From NORP240 sp942492445 (GTDB lineage: Bacteria; Pseudomonadota; Gammaproteobacteria; Pseudomonadales; Pseudohongiellaceae): a DNA stretch of 64,000 nt. The notes under the pieces were generated by a model. The model saw nothing but the letters and a program-made list of their open reading frames with translations. It was not told where the DNA came from and did no database searches. Shown here piece after piece: positions 26,841 to 35,396 of the stretch. A program made the translations under genes and the position numbers. Numbering within the stretch: the stretch's first letter is position 1; each line of letters starts with the position of its first letter. The stretch is taken from contig CALOEW010000089.1 in the NCBI GenBank assembly GCA_942492445.1, positions 1 to 64,000 of the forward strand, written 5' to 3'.

Positions 26841-27105
26841 TGCCAGTTTCCTTCGTAACTTCCAATTTCCTGGTATTGCGAGACAATCGGATCACTCCAT
26901 TGTGTGCGGTCGTGGCGTGTTCGTGAAACATGTCGCCCAGAAATACCTCCAGCTCTTCCACGGACAGTTCCGAGGGAATACTGAAGTCCCGGATGAGACC
27001 GGATTTTCCTTCCGCGGACACACGGTACAGTTGCCACTGGCCGAATTGGCGCTCAACCCGCATGGTTGCCCCGAATACCTCATAGTAATAACGTTCAACT
27101 GCCAT
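26827..27105 (-). CDS. Small protein, DUF7661-like
   Basis: A 92-residue protein if started at the ATG at 27105; the frame is open further to 27126. It begins MAVERYYYEVFGATMRVER and continues with WQLYRVSAEGKSG and LEVFLGDMFHEHAT, which resembles the small DUF7661 proteins of gammaproteobacteria. The family label is from memory and is tentative. Function is unknown. It overlaps the genes on both sides (11 bp with the GIY-YIG gene, 14 bp with the next), so it is part of the same coupled operon. Confidence 0.6.
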   Translation of the reverse strand: MAVERYYYEVFGATMRVERQFGQWQLYRVSAEGKSGLIRDFSIPSELSVEELEVFLGDMFHEHATTAHNGVIRLSRNTRKLEVTKETGNEKN

Positions 27106-27427
27106 TTTTGGACTCGTCATCAGCAATCAGGGACTGCAGAGTGAATTCTCCCGCGATCAGGCGTTCTTTCATGGATCTGCTCAACTGCTTGACCCGGTAT
27201 TCGGCCGTCAATGCGGTGCTGCGGTCGGCAAAGCTGCAACTGAACACCAGATTCAAAGGCGCCCTTCCTCGCAGTGCCTTGGCCCCACGCCGTCCACCAC
27301 GGCGATGTTCCTCGATTCGTCGACCAGGATCGGTGGTGATCCCGGTGTACAGGCGGGAGTCGGCGCTCCTTACCATGTAAAGCGTCCAACCCCCACCACC
27401 ACCGCACATTCGATCCCATACGCTCAT
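27095..27427 (-). CDS. GIY-YIG nuclease domain protein (YhbQ/UPF0213-like)
   Basis: A 110-residue protein comprising a single GIY-YIG endonuclease domain: WTLYMVRSADSRLYTGITTD supplies the GIY and YIG elements, Arg sits in DPGRRIEEH, and the closing Glu is in ALTAEYRVKQLSRSMKE. Stand-alone domains of this type (YhbQ, UPF0213) have poorly known roles, possibly in DNA repair. I chose the ATG at 27427 because it overlaps the stop of the upstream hydrolase gene as ATGA, a classic coupling arrangement; a start 5 codons upstream is possible. Confidence 0.85.
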   Translation of the reverse strand: MSVWDRMCGGGGGWTLYMVRSADSRLYTGITTDPGRRIEEHRRGGRRGAKALRGRAPLNLVFSCSFADRSTALTAEYRVKQLSRSMKERLIAGEFTLQSLIADDESKNGS

Positions 27428-28254
27428 TGCAGAAGTTTCCAACCCGAGGCGGTTCTGACCAGCCGCGACTCCTGCTGCAATTTTAGCAGGTGTGCCTCCA
27501 GTGTCAGCCGGGCCCAGGGCAACAGGTGCGGCGCCACGTCGTCGTACACCTGCAACGACAGGGACTCCAGGTCGACTTCCTGTTCCGGCTTCATCACCTG
27601 CAGGATTTTACCCTCCAGATACATTCGATACGCGATCAATGCGTCAATCGCGGCACCTGCAGCGTCGATCAATTGGCCATGCCCCGGCGCCAGACAGGCA
27701 AGTTCACGGGTTCGTAACGCATGCAATGAAGCCAGGTAATCGGCCATGTCTCCATCCGGTGGCAGAATAACCGAGGTTGTTCCCTGAAGAATGTGATCAC
27801 CGGTAAATAGAACACCTTCTTCCACCAACAGGTAACAGAGGTGGTTGGAGACATGGCCGGGGGTATGAATCAGTTCGACAGTAAATTCCTTACCGAACAA
27901 CTGCTCACCGTGTCTGAATAGCCGCGCCGGTCGAAAGCTCTGATCCTGAGACAGGGACTCCGGCGCCGCCAGACCTACAAGTTCAGCACCGGTTTCGCGG
28001 GCGATTGGCACCGCAGCGGGGGAATGATCGGCATGGGTGTGAGTGACCAGTATCCAGCGCAGCCGGCGCCGCCCGATGACGTTGAGAATGCTGCTCATGT
28101 GGGATGCGTCCGCAGGGCCCGGGTCTACCAGCGCCAGCTCCCGGTTGCCAATCAGATAGGAATTGGTGCCAGATCCGGTCATCGGGCCCGGGTTAGGCGC
28201 AAGCAACCTTACCACGGGCACTTTTGCACCAGCCACGATTACCGCCTCACCCAC
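27424..28254 (-). CDS. Metallo-beta-lactamase fold hydrolase (LACTB2-like)
   Basis: A 276-residue MBL-fold enzyme. Metal ligands are visible in order: THTHADHSPA (HxHxDH, near residue 76), the His of IHTPGHVSNHLCY, the Asp of FTGDHILQG and the His of LAPGHGQLID. The PGPMTGSGTNSYLIG start and a C-terminal winged-helix-like region place it in the LACTB2/RNase-related branch, whose members cut RNA or hydrolyse small esters. Substrate unknown. It is the first gene of the six-gene operon that runs down to 24901 and is divergent from serA. Confidence 0.85.
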   Translation of the reverse strand: MGEAVIVAGAKVPVVRLLAPNPGPMTGSGTNSYLIGNRELALVDPGPADASHMSSILNVIGRRRLRWILVTHTHADHSPAAVPIARETGAELVGLAAPESLSQDQSFRPARLFRHGEQLFGKEFTVELIHTPGHVSNHLCYLLVEEGVLFTGDHILQGTTSVILPPDGDMADYLASLHALRTRELACLAPGHGQLIDAAGAAIDALIAYRMYLEGKILQVMKPEQEVDLESLSLQVYDDVAPHLLPWARLTLEAHLLKLQQESRLVRTASGWKLLQ

Positions 28255-28443
28255 CTTTTAATTCCACCACTTTGCAAAGGCCTCCAGCACCGGAAAAACT
28301 GCTCCGAAATTCATTTTCGACTGGTTTTTAGTGTCGTTTCGCGTTATAAATGCCGCCCTGAAAAATCGACCCCGGTTGATCGCATCAAACAACATCACCC
28401 TGATGCCAACTCACAAACACCTGCTGATGTCCGGACCTGTTAG

Positions 28444-29625
28444 ATGTTTAAAATCCGAACCTATAACAATATCGCCGAAAACGGCCTGAATCGTTTCAAT
28501 TCCGACAACTACCGCGTGTCACCTGACATCGAAGAAGCGGACGCAATTCTGCTGCGCAGCGAAAAGCTCGGTAGTGATGTTATCACGCCGTCCCTGAAAG
28601 CGGTGGCAAGAGCAGGCGCCGGTGTCAACAATGTGCCGGTAAGCGAATGTTCTGCTTCAGGCGTTGTGGTATTCAATACGCCCGGCGCCAATGCCAATGC
28701 TGTCAAGGAACTGGTTGTGTGTGGCTTGCTGCTCGGATCCCGAGGAATTATTCAAGGTATCGAATTTGTCAACTCGCTGGCCGGAATGGACGATTACCAG
28801 GCTATGTCGAAGTTGCTGGAAGCGGAGAAGAAGCGTTTCAAGGGCAATGAAATTGCCGGTAAGACCCTGGGAGTGATAGGGCTTGGCGCTATCGGGTCAC
28901 TGGTGGCCGAGACCGCTATCGGGCTGGGCATGAAAGTGCAGGGCTACGACCCGGCGCTATCGGTGGAGGCCGCCTGGCGCCTGCCCAGTCAGGTACAGCG
29001 CATTGAAAACCTGTCAGCCCTTATCAGCAGCTCGGACTTTATCAGTCTCCATCTGCCGGTCCTGGAGTCAACCCGCGGCCTGGTCAATGCCGACAAGTTT
29101 GCAGCCATGCGCCCCAATACCTGCCTTCTGAACTTTTCCCGTGCCGAGATAGTCGACATCGGCGCGCTGCTTGCGGCACTGGAAAGTGGCCAACTTGCCA
29201 GGTACATCAGTGATTTTCCGCGCCCCGAACTGATAGGGCGAGAGAACGTCATTTCCATGCCACACATTGGCGCCAGCACTAGAGAAGCCGAAGAAAACTG
29301 TGCAGTCATGGCAGCCGATCAACTCATCGACTTTCTTGAGAATGGCAATATTCGCAACTCGGTCAATTTCCCGGCATTGACCCTTGACAGGTCCCCTGCC
29401 GCTGCCAGTGGGACGCGTCTGGCAATTACCAATAGGAACGTTCCAAAAATGCTCGGGCAGATCACTTCGGTACTTGCAGACCAGAACATCAATGTTATTG
29501 ATATGCTCAACAAGAGCCGGGAAGATATTGCCTATAACCTGATAGACCTGGAATCAGAACCCTCATCGGAAGCGCTGGGAGCCATCGCAGGCATCGAACA
29601 CGTAGTCAAGGTAACTCTGCTTTGA
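28444..29625 (+). CDS. serA: D-3-phosphoglycerate dehydrogenase
   Basis: A 393-residue NAD-dependent dehydrogenase catalysing the first step of serine synthesis. The nucleotide-binding motif is GVIGLGAIGSLVAE (near residue 142). The active-site Arg, Glu and His lie in the substrate/catalytic domain (last in MPHIGASTREAEENC near residue 276). A C-terminal ACT domain (GQITSVLADQNINVIDML) indicates the short serine-type regulatory form. The ATG at 28444 directly follows a non-coding leader. serC follows after 54 bp, so the two probably form an operon. Confidence 0.94.
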   Translation: MFKIRTYNNIAENGLNRFNSDNYRVSPDIEEADAILLRSEKLGSDVITPSLKAVARAGAGVNNVPVSECSASGVVVFNTPGANANAVKELVVCGLLLGSRGIIQGIEFVNSLAGMDDYQAMSKLLEAEKKRFKGNEIAGKTLGVIGLGAIGSLVAETAIGLGMKVQGYDPALSVEAAWRLPSQVQRIENLSALISSSDFISLHLPVLESTRGLVNADKFAAMRPNTCLLNFSRAEIVDIGALLAALESGQLARYISDFPRPELIGRENVISMPHIGASTREAEENCAVMAADQLIDFLENGNIRNSVNFPALTLDRSPAAASGTRLAITNRNVPKMLGQITSVLADQNINVIDMLNKSREDIAYNLIDLESEPSSEALGAIAGIEHVVKVTLL

Positions 29626-29679
29626 CGGCACAGGTCATTCATCCACTCGCCATAATGATTTCTCGACAGGTAAACACAC

Positions 29680-30768
29680 ATGACACGCATTTATAACTTT
29701 GGCGCCGGACCCGCCATGCTTCCAATTCCCGTCATGAAGAAGGCGCAGGCTGAATTTCTCGATTATCGGAATGTGGGTGCCGGCCTGATCGAAATCAGCC
29801 ATCGCTCCAGGGAGTTTGACGACATCCTGGATACCTGCGATACATTACTGACTGAACTGGCCGGCATCCCCCCCAACTACAAGATACTGTACGTGCACGG
29901 TGGTGCCCAGATGCAGTTCTCCGCAGTACCGCTCAATCTTATGGGTCGCAACGAAGCCAGGAAAGCCACCTATATTGAAACCGGCAACTGGGCGGTCAAA
30001 GCACGCAAGGAGGCAACCCGCTATGGTAACGCCATCAGTGGCGCTTCCAGCGAAACGACCCGGTTTGACCGGATCCCGCAATTTGATCCGGCAACTCTTG
30101 ACCCCGACAATTCCTACGCCTACATCACCAGCAACAATACACTGTATGGAACTCGCTGGCACAGCTTTCCCGAAACCGGGGACATTCCGCTGGTTGCTGA
30201 CATGACTTCAGAGTTTCTGTCGCGCAAAATCGACATATCCAGGTTTGGAATTATTTTCGCTGGACTGCAGAAAAATCTCGGGCCCGCCGGACTGGCAGTA
30301 GTGATCATACGGGAAGACCTGCTGGGTCAGGCATTGCCATTCACACCGTCATTACTGGACTACAAGGTGTACGCGGACGATCACTCACTGACCAATACCA
30401 CCAACACCTTCGCCATCTACATGATGTCCCTGGTACTTGAGTGGCTCAAGGGTGAAGGCGGTGTCGAGGCCATGGAAAAGCGCAATGAAGCAAAAGCCAG
30501 GCTTATTTATGACGCCATCGATACCAGCGACTTCTACCGTGGTACCGCACATCCGGACCACCGCTCCATCATGAACGTGACCTTCAATCTGGAGGACGAA
30601 TCATTGCTGAACAACTTCGTCAGCGAGGCACTTGAAAATGGCCTTTACGCCCTCAAAGGCCATCGTGCGGTTGGAGGTGCCAGAGCCTCGATTTACAATG
30701 CCATGCCGATTGAAGGATGCCAGGCCCTGGTCGATTTCATGCAGGATTTCGAACGCTCCAGAGCCTAG
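29680..30768 (+). CDS. serC: Phosphoserine aminotransferase
   Basis: A 362-residue PLP enzyme for the second step of serine synthesis, also used in pyridoxal phosphate synthesis. The start YNFGAGPAMLP and the EISHRSREFDDI segment are family hallmarks. The Schiff-base lysine is in IFAGLQKNLGPAGLAVV near residue 198. GHRAVGGARASIYNAM near the C-terminus closes the active site. The TAG stop is the end of a CTAG that abuts the GGAACCTCT repeat element. Confidence 0.96.
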   Translation: MTRIYNFGAGPAMLPIPVMKKAQAEFLDYRNVGAGLIEISHRSREFDDILDTCDTLLTELAGIPPNYKILYVHGGAQMQFSAVPLNLMGRNEARKATYIETGNWAVKARKEATRYGNAISGASSETTRFDRIPQFDPATLDPDNSYAYITSNNTLYGTRWHSFPETGDIPLVADMTSEFLSRKIDISRFGIIFAGLQKNLGPAGLAVVIIREDLLGQALPFTPSLLDYKVYADDHSLTNTTNTFAIYMMSLVLEWLKGEGGVEAMEKRNEAKARLIYDAIDTSDFYRGTAHPDHRSIMNVTFNLEDESLLNNFVSEALENGLYALKGHRAVGGARASIYNAMPIEGCQALVDFMQDFERSRA

Positions 30769-30880
30769 GGAACCTCTATTTAAGCCCCACAACGCTCTGC
30801 TGGAGCCTGTCGTGTGATGCTGCGAGGCGTCGTGCGCAGGGAATGGTCACTCCCTTCCCAGACACGACGACGCAGCAGCG
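30769..30880. repeat. GGAACCTCT element copy and long imperfect hairpin between serC and the mtrB-like gene
   Basis: The element begins GGAACCTCTATTTAAGCCCC immediately after the CTAG that contains the serC stop codon. Its first ~35 bases align with the reverse complement of 42405-42438 (shared CCCACAA(C/T)GCTCTG). Further on lies an inverted repeat: CTGCG-AGG-CGTCGTG (about 30819-30834) pairs with CACGACGACGCAGCAG (30863-30878), with GGGAA/TTCCC nested inside. Located between convergent genes, the hairpin could end transcription from both sides even though it lacks a U-tract. Confidence 0.7.
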
Positions 30881-30890
30881 CCAGGTCAAG

Positions 30891-33101
30891 TCAGTTCAGC
30901 TCGAGTAACAGCGAAACCACAATGAGATGGCCAGAGTAATTGAAGCTCCGTGTGCCCGGCAGCAACACGTTGGCTACGGAATCAACCTGGATACCGTCCA
31001 GTGCCCAGTCGGCGGAATTATAGTCTTCAAAAAAATAACGCACCGACAGCTCCCTGCCCGGGCGCAGACGGAAGTTTCCACGAACTGAAAAACTGGTAAT
31101 TTCCGTTATCACGTCGGGGAACGGCTGGTCGGCAGTGACTCCGGGGATAGGCAGAAATCCATTGCCGCTGTCAGGACCGGTTTCCGTTTCAGCGTCCGTG
31201 TAGGAGGCATCAACGGACAAATTCAGGCGGCCCTGAAGCAATTCCCAATCCACTCCTCCGCCAACACTGTGTACCCGGTCCCTGGTTTCAACTTTCCAGT
31301 TGAGATCGGCATTTCGAGCCGACAGGGGATAAAAAGGCGTATTAAAAGGAAACCCCAGTCGTGTATACCCCCGATTGGTATTTTCGAAACGGTCAAAATT
31401 ATAATAAACAGAAGCACTCCAGTCGGCCTCCGGAGTCAGGGAAAGGTCGGCAGCGAAGTTGCTGTTTTTGGATTCCGCAATTCCGACCACCGCTTCCGGA
31501 TACTCGATTTCGGAAACCTTACCGAGGAAACTGAAGCCCAGCAGATTGGACGGGTAGAAGTTCAAACTGCCACTGAGTTCGTCCCGCTCCCTGTCCGTGA
31601 GATGATATCGGCGCAGATAAGGGTCGTTTTCAAACAACTCGTCGCCCACCAGAGTGGCCACATAATCAGGGTTGTGTCCAGTTACAAACGGCACGGTACT
31701 GTCGTATGTTGATGCGTCCCTTTCCGCGCGGCTGACCTTCAGCCAGCCGCTGCTGGTGAGGGAAGGAGAAAAATCCCACTTCAGAAAACCGCTTGCTTCA
31801 TCGGTGGTATTCACATCCACCATGCTGCGATCGGTGCTTTCCCACTCCACCCCACCGGAAAGGCGATTGCTGCCCGCCAACCGATAGGTAATATCGGCGC
31901 TGTACCGGTGCCTCTCCAGATCGTAAATACGATTGACACGGGTTGATTCACTGGCCAGTGGAAGTTGCGGTGTGGCGTCTCCGGCAATTCGCTGGTAGTT
32001 CTCTACAGGGGTTTTATTATCGCGATCCCGAAAGTTATACCGCAGCCGCACGGTTGCCCGTCGTCCCAGACGTGTCGAAAAGTTAAGGCTGCCGGTCAGG
32101 CTGTCCACCCTGCCATCCAGGTCCGACCTGGGCAGTGGATAGACACTTTCCAGCACATTACTGTAAGGCAGAAAACTGTCGCTCTGCTCCAGTCGCATTA
32201 CCACCATGCTGCCACTCAATCTGGTGGAACCACCCAACGACTGAACGCCAGAAAACGCCAGCTGATGAGACTTGTTGTCCGGTTCAAGGGCAACCATTCC
32301 AACGCCACCGTCCTCGAAGCCGGCACCGGCTGCCCACTCCTCATTATTGAACGGATTGTCAAAAGCCAACGCCCTGTCCTTGTTGCTGAACAGTAAGGCA
32401 GTGTAGCTGAGGTTATATTGACTGGAGCGATTGGCGTAGCTAAGCCCCAGGGTCGCCTCATCGGTCTGATAATCCACAGGCCTGGCAATGACAGAACCAC
32501 GCGGGTTACCACCCGTCGACCCGAATATGGCTCCCAGGGTTTCATTCCCCTGCTTGGTCTCGTGCCTGAATTCACCCATGAATTCCCAGGCCTGGTTGAG
32601 ACGCCACTCGAATCCGCCGGTGTAACGTTGCCGCCGGGTGTCGATATTGACCTGTTTGAGACTGTCCTCAAGAACCGTGAGCCCGGATGTGACACCGGCA
32701 CCCTCCCAGTCGCTCGGCAACGTCTGCCTGGCACTGCCACTGCCATTAAATGGAGTTCGGCCGTCATTGAACCGGTAGCGCGGAAGCTGGTCAAAATCCA
32801 GATGAAGGGAATAGCTGCCTTTTTCGCCGTAGCTGGCAGACAGGCTCGCGGTTTCCAGACCAAGCTCCCTACCCGTCAGCTGCCAGAAGCCGGCACTCTC
32901 CGTATCAGGCCGCTTCTGCAGGTCGAAACCGCCGACAACGAATCCGCCTCGGCTGGTAATTCCGGAATATTGCCCGAAACGGTAGGAATCTTCGCTGCTG
33001 ACTCCGCCTCCGATTTCGACGATTGACGTTTGTGCAGACACGGCGGCGGCCCCCAGTATGCCGCAGACAAGCACACCGGCATTACGGTTAAAAGTGCCCA
33101 T
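30891..33101 (-). CDS. MtrB/PioB family outer-membrane beta-barrel protein
   Basis: A 736-residue exported protein with a signal peptide (cleaved near VSAQ, residue 24). The remainder is a long series of alternating amphipathic strands, many containing aromatic-Xaa-aromatic ends, and it closes with a strand ending LLLELN, as expected of an outer-membrane barrel. Overall architecture and context match the MtrB/PioB family, the porin sheath that holds a decaheme cytochrome across the outer membrane. The N-terminal CxxC of Shewanella MtrB is absent. The gene begins 12 bp after the decaheme cytochrome gene on the same strand. No MtrC/OmcA-type outer cytochrome is nearby. Confidence 0.85.
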   Translation of the reverse strand: MGTFNRNAGVLVCGILGAAAVSAQTSIVEIGGGVSSEDSYRFGQYSGITSRGGFVVGGFDLQKRPDTESAGFWQLTGRELGLETASLSASYGEKGSYSLHLDFDQLPRYRFNDGRTPFNGSGSARQTLPSDWEGAGVTSGLTVLEDSLKQVNIDTRRQRYTGGFEWRLNQAWEFMGEFRHETKQGNETLGAIFGSTGGNPRGSVIARPVDYQTDEATLGLSYANRSSQYNLSYTALLFSNKDRALAFDNPFNNEEWAAGAGFEDGGVGMVALEPDNKSHQLAFSGVQSLGGSTRLSGSMVVMRLEQSDSFLPYSNVLESVYPLPRSDLDGRVDSLTGSLNFSTRLGRRATVRLRYNFRDRDNKTPVENYQRIAGDATPQLPLASESTRVNRIYDLERHRYSADITYRLAGSNRLSGGVEWESTDRSMVDVNTTDEASGFLKWDFSPSLTSSGWLKVSRAERDASTYDSTVPFVTGHNPDYVATLVGDELFENDPYLRRYHLTDRERDELSGSLNFYPSNLLGFSFLGKVSEIEYPEAVVGIAESKNSNFAADLSLTPEADWSASVYYNFDRFENTNRGYTRLGFPFNTPFYPLSARNADLNWKVETRDRVHSVGGGVDWELLQGRLNLSVDASYTDAETETGPDSGNGFLPIPGVTADQPFPDVITEITSFSVRGNFRLRPGRELSVRYFFEDYNSADWALDGIQVDSVANVLLPGTRSFNYSGHLIVVSLLLELN

Positions 33102-33113
33102 ACCATCTCCCCA

Positions 33114-34079
33114 CTACCTTGTAAGCCTTGCCCCGGAGGGATGGTTTGAACCGTGAATAAGGGAATGACAGTTGGTACAGGACGAACCCACTACCGACTG
33201 ACCGGCGTTGCCCGGATTGATATCGTCGCCACTGTAGACGAAACTGGGATGAAAGGACTCGGAATGGCAACTCTGGCACAGAAACGGCTGCCTCACTGCG
33301 AGCATCCTGTCCTGGGTCGAACCGTGGGGATTGTGGCAGGAGGTGCAGTCCTCGCTGACCGGCTGGTGTTCCCAAAGAAAGGGGCCTCGCTTTTCCGCAT
33401 GGCAGCTGGTGCAGGTATCGTTCACGGTGCTGTGAGACAACATGCCGACTGCGGCCGAGCCGTGGGGATTATGGCAGTCGTTGCAACTCATAAGTCCTTC
33501 TGCCACCGGGTGGTGACTGCGGCGGTTAAGCTGGGACCGCTGTTCTAGGTGACAGGTGAGACAGAGACTTTCGTCACGCAATTGATTTAACACCGACGAC
33601 TGACTGGCATGGAGGGTGTGGCAGGTGGCGCAGGCCAGATCTGACGCCTGGTGTTCGCTGGCCGACCAGTGGACCGTGGCCCGGGACTGGTGGCAATTAA
33701 GGCACATCTGATTCTGTACTTCCAACTCACTGGCCGGAAACCTGTCACTGCCCTCGAATACGACAGCCGGCGACTGCATAGTGCGCACGTGGTCGGGGCT
33801 TGGCCCGTGGCAACTTTCACAATCCTGATTGGCAAAAGGTGAACCGGCTATATTGCTGTTGCCATGGGAAGTCTCAAGAATCGATGTAACAGTCGGATTG
33901 TTGTGGCAGGTCAGGCAGGCCCGAGCCCCCCGAGGGTCGTATTCCTGATCCTGCTGCCGTTGATCTGTGGCCGACTGGGCATGAACAGGGCCGTGAACCC
34001 ACTGGACCTGGAACCCTGTCGAAACCAGCAGCAACGATAACAGACCACCGGCTATCAGGCTCAGTCTGGGAATTCTCAT
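33114..34079 (-). CDS. DmsE/MtrA-type decaheme c-type cytochrome
   Basis: A 321-residue exported cytochrome with a signal peptide ending near VHAQ (residue 35) and exactly ten CxxCH heme-binding motifs (CLTCH, CESCH, CLNCH, CATCH, CLTCH, CNDCH, CTSCH, CTSCH, CQSCH, CTNCH). Ten hemes in ~280 residues is the MtrA/DmsE/PioA pattern: a wire that spans the outer membrane inside an MtrB-type barrel. It passes electrons between the periplasm and an outside acceptor or donor. The ribosome-binding site is very strong (AGGAGGAGGAG on the minus strand, 34081-34090). The direction of electron flow and the substrate are not evident. Confidence 0.93.
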   Translation of the reverse strand: MRIPRLSLIAGGLLSLLLVSTGFQVQWVHGPVHAQSATDQRQQDQEYDPRGARACLTCHNNPTVTSILETSHGNSNIAGSPFANQDCESCHGPSPDHVRTMQSPAVVFEGSDRFPASELEVQNQMCLNCHQSRATVHWSASEHQASDLACATCHTLHASQSSVLNQLRDESLCLTCHLEQRSQLNRRSHHPVAEGLMSCNDCHNPHGSAAVGMLSHSTVNDTCTSCHAEKRGPFLWEHQPVSEDCTSCHNPHGSTQDRMLAVRQPFLCQSCHSESFHPSFVYSGDDINPGNAGQSVVGSSCTNCHSLIHGSNHPSGARLTR

Positions 34080-34093
34080 TCTCCTCCTCCTAT

Positions 34094-34115
34094 GAATCCT
34101 CTGATCAGGGGTTCC
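34094..34115. repeat. Near-palindrome made of two opposed GGAACCTCTGATCAG ends
   Basis: The sequence runs GAATCCTCTGATCAGGGGTT and CC. A perfect palindrome of the dispersed box would be GGAACCTCTGATCAGAGG followed by TTCC; this copy differs at two or three positions. It lies in the divergent gap between the decaheme cytochrome and dinB, and may be a head-to-head remnant of the GGAACCTCT element or an operator-like dyad. Confidence 0.4.
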
Positions 34116-34267
34116 GGTTGCTTGGAATCGCTTGCAACCACTGCAGAAGTGTTTCCGTTCCCCTTGTCACCGGCTGTTTTCCCGCCGGTAAAATTTACTT
34201 GCCGGAACCCATACTGTACATTGACTGCACTACATTGCAAACAAGGCTGCCCGTTGCTGATTGTGCT

Positions 34268-35386
34268 ATGTCAATTATCAGAAAAATTGTACACATTGAC
34301 TGTGACAGCTTCTATGCGTCGATAGAAACACGGGACAACCCTGCACTGAGCGGCCTGCCGGTTGCTGTCGGTGGAGCTCCGGAGCGGCGCGGCGTAGTAG
34401 CCACCTGCAACTATGTTGCCCGTCAGTTCGGAATCCACTCGGCGATGGCTTCGGCAACGGCGCGCAGACTGTGCCCCGACCTGGTAATCATCAGGCCGGA
34501 TATCAGCACGTACCGGCGAGTCTCCCGGCAGATTCATGGAATCTTCCGCAATTACACCGATCTTATCGAGCCTCTGTCCCTGGATGAGGCCTACCTGGAT
34601 CTGACCGAAAATTCCCGTCATGCCGGAGATGCCAACGCGACCGCCACTGAGATTCGAGACCGGATAGCCAATGAGATTCACATTACCGTATCGGCGGGAA
34701 TCGCCCCCAACAAGTTTCTGGCCAAAATCGCCAGTGACTGGCACAAACCCAATGGCCAGTTAGTCATCGAACCCGATCAGGTTGACGGGTTTGTTCGACA
34801 ACTGCCGGTGCACAAGCTGTTCGGGGTCGGCAGGGTAACTGCCAGGCGGCTGAGAATTCTGGGCATAGAAAACTGCGAAGACCTGAGGGCAATGACCCGT
34901 TCGGCTCTTCGCGGAGAGTTCGGCTCGTTCGGCGACAGACTCTATGAACTATGCCGCGGAGTCGACCACAGGCCGGTGCTGGCAAGCCGAACACGTAAAT
35001 CAGTCAGTGTGGAGAACACCTTCGCCACTGATCTGCCAGACCAGCACTCCTGCCTTGCCAGGCTCCCGGAACTCCTGGCACAGTTGAATTCGCGTCTACA
35101 GGGGTTGCATGGACAGTATGTGGTCACCAAGCAAGTGGTGAAAGTTAAGTTCCACGATTTCGTTTCCACCACGGTGGAAACCCAATCCAAAGAGACTGAC
35201 CCGGAGTTGTTTCGACGCCTGTTACAGGCAGGTTACCAACGCGGCAACCGTCCGGTACGGCTTCTTGGCCTCGGAGTCAGGTTGATGCCGGCACAGAACC
35301 TGAAGCGTACCCCTCAAGCCTCTGCTCATGGTACCTTACCTGATACCGACATTGATGAATTACAACTGGCGCTTTTCAAGGACTAA
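34268..35386 (+). CDS. dinB: DNA polymerase IV
   Basis: A 372-residue Y-family translesion polymerase. Catalytic carboxylates are in HIDCDSFYASIE (near residue 10) and LSLDEAYLDLT (near residue 103). The GVVATCNYVARQFGI steric-gate region, the helix-hairpin-helix VHKLFGVGRVTARRL and the little-finger domain follow in order. The frame stays open to 34118, but the ATG at 34268 matches the family start (MSIIRKIVHIDCD). No LexA box is clear upstream, only a CTGTAC half-site at 34214. It lacks the usual C-terminal beta-clamp peptide in an obvious form, though QLALFKD could serve (QLxLF). Confidence 0.94.
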   Translation: MSIIRKIVHIDCDSFYASIETRDNPALSGLPVAVGGAPERRGVVATCNYVARQFGIHSAMASATARRLCPDLVIIRPDISTYRRVSRQIHGIFRNYTDLIEPLSLDEAYLDLTENSRHAGDANATATEIRDRIANEIHITVSAGIAPNKFLAKIASDWHKPNGQLVIEPDQVDGFVRQLPVHKLFGVGRVTARRLRILGIENCEDLRAMTRSALRGEFGSFGDRLYELCRGVDHRPVLASRTRKSVSVENTFATDLPDQHSCLARLPELLAQLNSRLQGLHGQYVVTKQVVKVKFHDFVSTTVETQSKETDPELFRRLLQAGYQRGNRPVRLLGLGVRLMPAQNLKRTPQASAHGTLPDTDIDELQLALFKD

Positions 35387-35396
35387 GGAGTTCAGC

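Noticed and set aside
34214..34229. CTGTACATTGACTGCA upstream of dinB as a LexA box
   Set aside because: Only the first half matches the CTGT-N8-ACAG dyad; the second half (TGCA) does not.
33114..34267. FNR/ANR box (TTGAT-N4-ATCAA) before the decaheme cytochrome
   Set aside because: No such dyad was found in the upstream gap, so oxygen-dependent control is not supported by the sequence.
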